From JANSWP01 sp041941305 (lineage in GTDB: Bacteria; Bacteroidota; Bacteroidia; Chitinophagales; Saprospiraceae), in the NCBI GenBank assembly GCA_041941305.1, contig JBGTQJ010000101.1, positions 1 to 20,293 of the forward strand: a stretch of 20,293 nucleotides of DNA, written 5' to 3'. Made by a program: the position numbers and the translations under genes. The first letter of the stretch is position 1, and every line of letters starts with the position of its first letter. The notes below the pieces were generated by a model, which saw nothing but the letters and a program-made list of their open reading frames with translations, ran no database searches and was not told where the DNA came from. Below are positions 15,593 through 20,293 of this stretch, one piece after another.

Positions 15593-18500
15593 TCAATTGT
15601 TTATGAAATCGGAAGGAGATTTACCAAATCGTTTTTTGAAGGCACGTGAAAAGGCGTTGGCATCTTTAAAACCAATCTTATAAGCAACATTTGTGATGGT
15701 TCTGAATTCACGATTTTCCAATATTCGGCGAGCTTCATTCAGTCGAAGTTCTTGAAAATAACGAATGGGAGTCAATCCGGTGAGGCGTTTTAATTGACGC
15801 GTAAATGTGGATTCACTCATGGCAAACCGGGTACTCATTTCAGAAAGGGAATAGTTAGAGTTTCCAATTTGAGTCATCAGAAAAGTTTCTAATTCTTTTA
15901 GCCAATTTTGATTTTCTTCGGAGATTTTTTCTTGCCTGTTTTCAGGGTCAGGTGTTGATTCATTTTCCATCAAAAAGGCGTCTCGATTCGCTCTGTTTTC
16001 CAACAAATTTTCGATTCTGACCAATAATTCTTCCTCTTCAAACGGCTTCAATAAATAATCATCTACTCCAATTCGAAGGGCTTTTAATTTGTCCTGAATT
16101 TCCGCCCGAGCGGTGAGCATAATGACCGGAATGGAACGAAAATCATCGCTTGATTTCAGATGACTCAACAATTGATAACCATCCATTACGGGCATCATGA
16201 TGTCGGAAATAACGATGGACGGTGGACGGTGGACGGTGGACGGTTCAACGGAGGGACTGTCTTTAGAAGTTTGAGGTTCACTAAGTATTTCCAACGCTAC
16301 TGCCCCATTTTCAGCTGTTAAAACTTGGTAATGTGGTTCTAAAATGGTTTGAATGTATTCTCTCAAGGAATGATTGTCTTCGACGATTAAGACGGTTAAC
16401 GGGTGACTATGTGAAGTGTTATTTTCTTGAGATTTTTTTACGGTATTAAATATTTCGTTGGGCGGATAATTTCCATTATCCAAACCGTCCACCGTCAACC
16501 GTCCGCCGTCAACCGTTTGACTGTCAACCATTCCCAATATCTCTTTTAGAGGAAATTCCACGATAAAACGACTGCCCTCTCCGAGTTCGCTCTCGACCCT
16601 GATTTTTCCATTCATTAGTTGAACCAATTCCTGAGACAGAGCTAACCCAATTCCCGTACCGCCTTCCGTTGGGGCATTGGGTTGAGCAGATTGATAAAAG
16701 CGATTGAACACATTTGGCAGGTCGTCGGGATGAATGCCCCTGCCCGTATCCTTGACCTCAATTTGAATCGTATTGCCTAAATCTTGAATATTGACGGTTA
16801 TTTCCCCTCCTTTTGGGGTGAATTTGATGGCATTGGAAAGCAAATTATTCAATATCGTTTCCAATTTTTCTTTGTCCATCAATAACTGTAAACTTTTCTC
16901 TGCCTGATAATTAAAGCCAAACCGGATCCCCTCTCTTTGAGCATGAGATTCAAAAGCGGAGATAATCCTTCGAGTTAAATTGAATAATAATTCGGGCTCT
17001 TCGTTCAATTCTAATTTGCCCGACTCCATCTTGGAAAGGTCGAGGATGGAACCGATGAGTTTCAGTAAATCCTGACCGCTTTGTTGAGCTTTTTTGAGGA
17101 GTGTAAAGTTTCGATTGGTCAAATCTCCGCTTTTTAAAGCTGAACTTATCGGACCTAAAATTAAGGTCAATGGTGTTCTTAATTCATGTGAAACATTGGC
17201 AAAAAATCGGGATTTCATTTTGTCCAATTGGCGTAGTTCTTTTGCCTGCGCCTCAACCGTATTTTTTTGCAAGATGAGTTCTTTATTAATCTTTTGTTTG
17301 TCGCGAAAAGCCCGAAACAGGAAAAATCCAAAGACCGTTGCCAACGCCAAAAAGATTATTAATAGGCGCTGACGGTTTCGTTCTTTTGCCAAAAGCAACT
17401 CCTTTTTTTGGTTTTCATATTTAGCTTCCCATTCGGTTACGAAAGACATCATTTCAAATTGAAGCAATGAATCTCTGTTTTTCACCCACTTGTCATAATA
17501 TTTCACCGCCGTTTCATAATCTCCCTTTTCTTTATAGAGATAGGCATAAGAATCCGCACCTTCCTGAAATACTTTGGGTTCAATCATATTGGCACTATCC
17601 AACACTTCAATAGCTTTGTCCCATAGTCCTCTTGCTGCATAATTTTCTTTCAATCGACAGTAATAATGTTGTTTCCGTTTGGAAAATAAATCGTTGGATT
17701 GACTGATTTTTAATGCCTTCCTGATATAAAATTCTTCGGCTTCGTAATTTTCATTTAAGCTTTCATAAACAGACTGCATGGTGTTCACAGTCATTGCTAA
17801 ACTGATATCAGGGTGTCTTTTCAATAATTGAGCAACCTCATTAATCATCATTTGAAAGGTATCTAAAGAGCCGACACTCCGATATAAATCTGCATATTTT
17901 CCCCAATAACGTAAATATTGAACCGTATCTCCTTTTTCTAAAACGGCATCAATAATATTCCCGTAAGCATCCAACACTTCTTTTAATCTAAAATGTCCGA
18001 ATTCATAGGCAAATCTTCCAGCAGCATCCTTGACGCATGCTTCACATTTCAAATAAATGAGATTCAGGTTTTGTTTTTCAGCTAAGGACTGAGCTGTTGT
18101 ACAGTATTTTAAAGCAGCGTCAAAATCAGGTAATTCCAAAGCATAAAAGCCCGCCTGAACCATGTATTCAGGAATTATCTCGGTTAATTGATGTTTTTCG
18201 GCGTATTCTAAAGTCTGTTTAGCTAATGTAAAGGCTGTATCGCGCTTTGAAAAATAGGAATACCAATTCGCTTTGGCAGACAGGGTTTGCGCGATTTGGG
18301 TTGGATTATTCTGTGTTTGACTAATTTTTTCTGCCTGTGTAATTGACTGCCAAGAAAGTTCAGGTCTTCCCTGCCGTTTTAAAAAATCAGCCCTTTTCAA
18401 TAATGTCTCCACATATTGATTCACCAATTCAGGGACTTCTTTATCAAAATCAAAATTAAAATCCGAGGCGATTGACCTTAGGGAATCTGATTGCTCTGAT

Positions 18501-18598
18501 GTTTTTTTTGTCAGAACATTGTCCGGTAAGTTTTGAGCAGAACTTTGCCCAAAATGAAAGATAAATAAGGTAAATAAGAAGATTGTGTAAGTTCTCAA
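15593..18598 (-). CDS. Hybrid two-component system HTCS3 (TPR sensor, kinase, receiver, AraC output)
   Basis: 1001 residues. Signal peptide 1-21 (MRTYTIFLFTLFIFHFGQSS, then A-Q), a periplasmic sensor of TPR-like helical pairs (about 40-400; motifs such as Y-x-x-K-G-D-Y-x-x-A-V-K-Y-Y), one membrane segment about 410-430 (LLIIFLALATVFGFFLF), a coiled coil, HisKA with phospho-acceptor His471 (SHELRTP), HATPase with NLLSNAIKF, DTGRGI, GGTGIGLAL, receiver with phospho-acceptor Asp799 (ISDIMMPVMDG) and the K-P-F-E motif, and a C-terminal AraC domain (last 90 residues). The only in-frame start is TTG at 18598; a stop lies five codons upstream. Heptamer-derived insertions sit before the receiver (about 690-705, VDGGRLTVDG) and before its phospho-acceptor strand (about 785-795, PSTVHRPPS). 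The TPR sensor marks it as a different subfamily from the propeller sensors of HTCS1/2; its ligand is unknown. It stands between two T9SS genes on the same strand. Confidence 0.94.
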   Translation of the reverse strand: MRTYTIFLFTLFIFHFGQSSAQNLPDNVLTKKTSEQSDSLRSIASDFNFDFDKEVPELVNQYVETLLKRADFLKRQGRPELSWQSITQAEKISQTQNNPTQIAQTLSAKANWYSYFSKRDTAFTLAKQTLEYAEKHQLTEIIPEYMVQAGFYALELPDFDAALKYCTTAQSLAEKQNLNLIYLKCEACVKDAAGRFAYEFGHFRLKEVLDAYGNIIDAVLEKGDTVQYLRYWGKYADLYRSVGSLDTFQMMINEVAQLLKRHPDISLAMTVNTMQSVYESLNENYEAEEFYIRKALKISQSNDLFSKRKQHYYCRLKENYAARGLWDKAIEVLDSANMIEPKVFQEGADSYAYLYKEKGDYETAVKYYDKWVKNRDSLLQFEMMSFVTEWEAKYENQKKELLLAKERNRQRLLIIFLALATVFGFFLFRAFRDKQKINKELILQKNTVEAQAKELRQLDKMKSRFFANVSHELRTPLTLILGPISSALKSGDLTNRNFTLLKKAQQSGQDLLKLIGSILDLSKMESGKLELNEEPELLFNLTRRIISAFESHAQREGIRFGFNYQAEKSLQLLMDKEKLETILNNLLSNAIKFTPKGGEITVNIQDLGNTIQIEVKDTGRGIHPDDLPNVFNRFYQSAQPNAPTEGGTGIGLALSQELVQLMNGKIRVESELGEGSRFIVEFPLKEILGMVDSQTVDGGRLTVDGLDNGNYPPNEIFNTVKKSQENNTSHSHPLTVLIVEDNHSLREYIQTILEPHYQVLTAENGAVALEILSEPQTSKDSPSVEPSTVHRPPSIVISDIMMPVMDGYQLLSHLKSSDDFRSIPVIMLTARAEIQDKLKALRIGVDDYLLKPFEEEELLVRIENLLENRANRDAFLMENESTPDPENRQEKISEENQNWLKELETFLMTQIGNSNYSLSEMSTRFAMSESTFTRQLKRLTGLTPIRYFQELRLNEARRILENREFRTITNVAYKIGFKDANAFSRAFKKRFGKSPSDFINN
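16214..16244. repeat. GGTGGAC heptamer array in the HTCS3 receiver
   Basis: GATGGAC followed by three perfect GGTGGAC units and a partial unit. It lies in the same receiver position as the arrays of HTCS1 and HTCS2, 10 bases before the phospho-acceptor Asp codon region, but with an unrelated unit. Confidence 0.85.
16484..16529. repeat. ACCGTCA-type heptamer array between kinase and receiver of HTCS3
   Basis: Units ACCGTCC, ACCGTCA, ACCGTCC, GCCGTCA, ACCGTTT, GACTGTC, then AACC. Encodes VDSQTVDGGRLTVDG on the minus strand, in the linker between the HATPase and receiver domains. Confidence 0.8.
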
Positions 18599-18646
18599 AT
18601 GTATATTATTTCATTTTTATACCGATGTTTTTGGGTTAAAAATGAG

Positions 18647-18679
18647 ATTAAGGAACTTATCATTTGAACGTTCCTTAAT
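18647..18679. promoter_or_regulatory. Inverted repeat upstream of HTCS3
   Basis: ATTAAGGAAC (18647-18656) and its perfect complement GTTCCTTAAT (18670-18679) are separated by 13 bases, centred about 65 bases before the HTCS3 start. Centre-to-centre spacing of the arms is 23 bp, which suits a dimeric DNA-binding protein; an RNA leader hairpin is the alternative. Confidence 0.4.
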
Positions 18680-18729
18680 GTAAAAGTGAGAAATATTGAT
18701 TGAATAGATGTTGTTATAAGTATTTTGAA

Positions 18730-18798
18730 TAAAAAAAGCCCATTCCAAAACCAATATTCGGAAAGGGCAAATATTTACCTTATTTATCAATCTAATCG
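18730..18798 (-). terminator. Intrinsic terminator plus conserved 23-base tag downstream of the second T9SS gene
   Basis: On the minus strand the stem 18768-18760 / 18746-18738 (GCCCTTTCC against GGAATGGGC, one mismatch) is followed by seven T. The preceding 18776-18798 repeats the tag found at 13514-13536 with a single mismatch. It should end the transcript of the gene at 18883-19875 before HTCS3. Confidence 0.75.
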
Positions 18799-18820
18799 TT
18801 TATTTTTATTGTGTTAAGGT

Positions 18821-18869
18821 GTTTATGTGTTCGTGTGTTCATGTCAGCATGGGACATAAACACATAAAC
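18821..18869. repeat. Imperfect hairpin of GTGTTCATG-like repeats after the second T9SS gene
   Basis: GTTTATGTGT (18821-18830) pairs with ACACATAAAC (18860-18869), and ATGTC/GACAT lies inside. The left half is a short run of related GTGTTYNTG units. It starts 14 bases beyond the stop of the T9SS gene, ahead of the true terminator, so it may protect the mRNA 3' end. Confidence 0.45.
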
Positions 18870-18882
18870 TCTTGAACACTCA

Positions 18883-19875
18883 TCAATTTCGAATAACCAC
18901 CTTTTCCGTCATCGTCTGTCCGTTAATCTTTACCGAAAACAAATACATTCCTTTCGATAAATCACTCGTCTGTATATCCATTTGATTGGCATTCAAGACT
19001 TCCGTTCGAATCAATTTTCCGACCGAATTGAATATTTCCAAAGTCGCTTCCTCAAAATCCGTTTCGGGGAGAGACAAGGTCACTTCCCCGTTTTGAACGG
19101 GATTAGGGGTGATTTTGAGATTTGACAAATTTTGAAAATTTGTCAAATCTACGCTCACCACATCCGAATACTCAAACGCACCATTGTAATCCATTTGTTT
19201 GAGGCGATAATAATTCACCCCGTGAGCCGGATTTTTATGAAGGAAGGAATAGGTTTGTTTTTCGAAAGTAGTGCCTTCGCCTGATACAAAACCGATGGTT
19301 TGCCACGAGCTGACAGCTGATTGTTGACTGCTGGCCGTCCACTGAACTTCAAAGCCTTCATTGTCTGTTTCAGAGGCGGTTTGCCATTCTAAACTGACCT
19401 GACCATCTGTTCTCTGTACCTTAAAATCAATCAATTCTACGGGTAGCAAGGGCGAAGTATTTTTATAGTATTTAATTGTGCCATAAAGTTCTCCGATAAA
19501 AGCATCAAAATCACCATCATTGTCTATATCCACAAAGTCAGGACTTGAATTAAATACCACAGTTACTCCATTAAAAGGGTTATTAACACCTGTTTGCTCA
19601 GTGAAAGTAATCTGTGCATTAGCGCCATTTGTAGTCAATGAAAGTGCAAGAGCCAGGGCGGAACCTGCTGTCCCTAATTTGAGGGCGTAGCCCAATCTTT
19701 GAAGTTGCAAAGCATATCTCCGCAATCGAAGAAGCATCTTTTGTCTTTTTCGGCGGGTCAATTTGGCAAAAGCACCATTTTTGATTTTGGACTCAATACG
19801 AGCCTGTAATTTCCGAAGTTTTCGCAACAGGTTCTTTTGCCGCTCAGGCAAAAAATAATTGTAATTTTGAAACAT
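18883..19875 (-). CDS. T9SS-exported protein with long basic N-terminus and one FG-GAP/VCBS-like repeat
   Basis: The start is ATG at 19875 (330 aa); two more codons upstream exist only with a TTG. The first 62 residues are strongly basic and helical (RQKNLLRKLRKLQARIE, KLTRRKRQKMLLRLRRYALQ), followed by a hydrophobic segment at about 66-82 (AGSALALALSL) and a cut near NGANA-Q (about 87-88). This resembles an extended signal sequence. The mature part has one FG-GAP/VCBS-like unit with a calcium-binding DIDNDGDFD motif (about 116-124) and GTIKYYKNT, then the same FN3-like module as the other T9SS gene (LPVELIDFKV, LEWQTASE, YYRLKQMDYNGAFEYS) and a sorting domain (TPNPVQNGEVTLSLP, KGMYLF, KVVIRN). 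FG-GAP-type proteins normally carry many units, so one unit suggests contraction. Surface location is likely; function unknown. A degenerate heptamer run near 19310-19345 encodes SSQQSAVSSWQ. Confidence 0.87.
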   Translation of the reverse strand: MFQNYNYFLPERQKNLLRKLRKLQARIESKIKNGAFAKLTRRKRQKMLLRLRRYALQLQRLGYALKLGTAGSALALALSLTTNGANAQITFTEQTGVNNPFNGVTVVFNSSPDFVDIDNDGDFDAFIGELYGTIKYYKNTSPLLPVELIDFKVQRTDGQVSLEWQTASETDNEGFEVQWTASSQQSAVSSWQTIGFVSGEGTTFEKQTYSFLHKNPAHGVNYYRLKQMDYNGAFEYSDVVSVDLTNFQNLSNLKITPNPVQNGEVTLSLPETDFEEATLEIFNSVGKLIRTEVLNANQMDIQTSDLSKGMYLFSVKINGQTMTEKVVIRN

Positions 19876-19890
19876 AAACAAATCGTTTAT

Positions 19891-19941
19891 CCACAGCCCA
19901 TGCCCACGAAATGCTTGCCGGCTCCGTTGGGCAGGCTGTGG
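19891..19941. repeat. GC-rich hairpin between the remnant gene and the second T9SS gene
   Basis: CCACAGCC (19891-19898) pairs with GGCTGTGG (19934-19941), and TGCCCA pairs with TGGGCA further in. It lies 4 bases past the end of the TIGR03032-like remnant and 15 bases before the T9SS ATG. It may be the old terminator of the remnant gene or part of the T9SS leader. Confidence 0.5.
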
Positions 19942-19944
19942 TGG

Positions 19945-20223
19945 TTAACCAATCTTTTTATTTGTTTGATTATTTGGGGTTCTTATTGCCCAGTATGTAG
20001 CCGAAGGAATATTCAAAGCCTCGTGGTGGGTCGTTCCGTAAGTATTGACAATATTCGGACGCAGGATATTGGGTAATATTTGAATATCATAAATCTCATC
20101 CACCGTCATTTGAAAAGTGAGCTTACCGACTGTCGCTCCCGTCGGCAAATGAATGACAGTAATGCCTGCTTCGTTGGCTTTTTCGGCAATTTGTAGGTGT
20201 TTCAAACCACTACAAAACCAATT
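19945..20223 (-). pseudogene. 3' remnant of a TIGR03032/DUF4915-family gene
   Basis: The frame ends at 19945 and is open up to a TAA at 20224-20226; the only start-like codon is TTG at 20205. It reads FCSGL, then AEKANEAGITVIHLPTG, VGKLTF, VDEIYDIQILPN, RP. This matches the C-terminal signature of the TIGR03032/DUF4915 family as I remember it (F-x-G-L, G-V-x-V-x-x-L-x-T-G, V-E-E-I-F-D-x-Q-V-L-P). Family members are several hundred residues long, so only the last 90 or so residues survive. The function of the family is not established. The 5' part has been lost or interrupted just upstream; no matching frame continues in the remaining 70 bases. A genuine short protein from TTG is possible but unlikely. 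Confidence 0.6.
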
Positions 20224-20293
20224 TTAAAAAGTGTATAGTAACTTGACAATGTCATGTTTAAAAAATTGCTATATTGAAGGTGTTCATCACCTT

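Noticed and set aside
20277..20293. AAGGTG/CACCTT hairpin at the window edge as a transposon end
   Set aside because: Six-base arms at a truncated edge are too weak to call an element.

Overview
The window looks like a chromosomal segment of a Bacteroidota bacterium, most likely a marine or sludge relative of Saprospiria (Lewinella/Haliscomenobacter type). Evidence seen: AT-rich DNA, A-rich sequence instead of clear Shine-Dalgarno sites before most starts, three giant one-protein hybrid two-component systems (HTCS: periplasmic sensor + histidine kinase + receiver + AraC DNA-binding domain), and two secreted proteins ending in a type IX secretion (T9SS/Por) sorting domain. The genus assignment is inference. 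No tRNA, rRNA, CRISPR array, transposase or integrase was seen.

Layout. Position 1-118 holds the signal-peptide end of a secreted protein that runs off the window. A non-coding stretch with 21-bp direct repeats follows, then a small stand-alone AraC-type regulator (753-1124, minus) and, divergently, an uncharacterised all-helical 480-aa protein (1321-2763, plus) ending in a strong hairpin. Next comes an unlisted 47-aa peptide gene with a double-glycine leader (2816-2959, minus), and a MITE-like fold-back element (3061-3238). Two paralogous HTCS genes lie head-to-tail on the minus strand (8007-12251 upstream, 3483-7712 downstream), separated by a cluster of hairpins. A 5'-truncated tandem truncated-haemoglobin gene (12428-13099, plus) follows. 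The rest is on the minus strand: a T9SS-exported beta-rich protein (13703-15367), a third HTCS with a TPR sensor (15593-18598), a second T9SS protein with a very long basic N-terminus (18883-19875), and the 3' remnant of a TIGR03032/DUF4915-family gene (19945-20223).

How the parts may work together. Each HTCS should sense a periplasmic ligand and act directly on transcription. The two large paralogues have nearly identical kinase, receiver and DNA-binding domains but very different sensors, so they may feed two signals into one regulon. No SusC/SusD or carbohydrate-active enzyme gene is visible; the neighbours are T9SS surface proteins instead. A set of direct repeats with 21/29/21-bp spacing lies between HTCS3 and the T9SS gene downstream of it, and is a candidate HTCS operator.

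The most striking sequence-level feature is a set of heptanucleotide tandem repeats. They are inserted in frame at the same structural point of the receiver domain (just before the phospho-acceptor strand) in all three HTCS genes, and also occur in other genes of the window.
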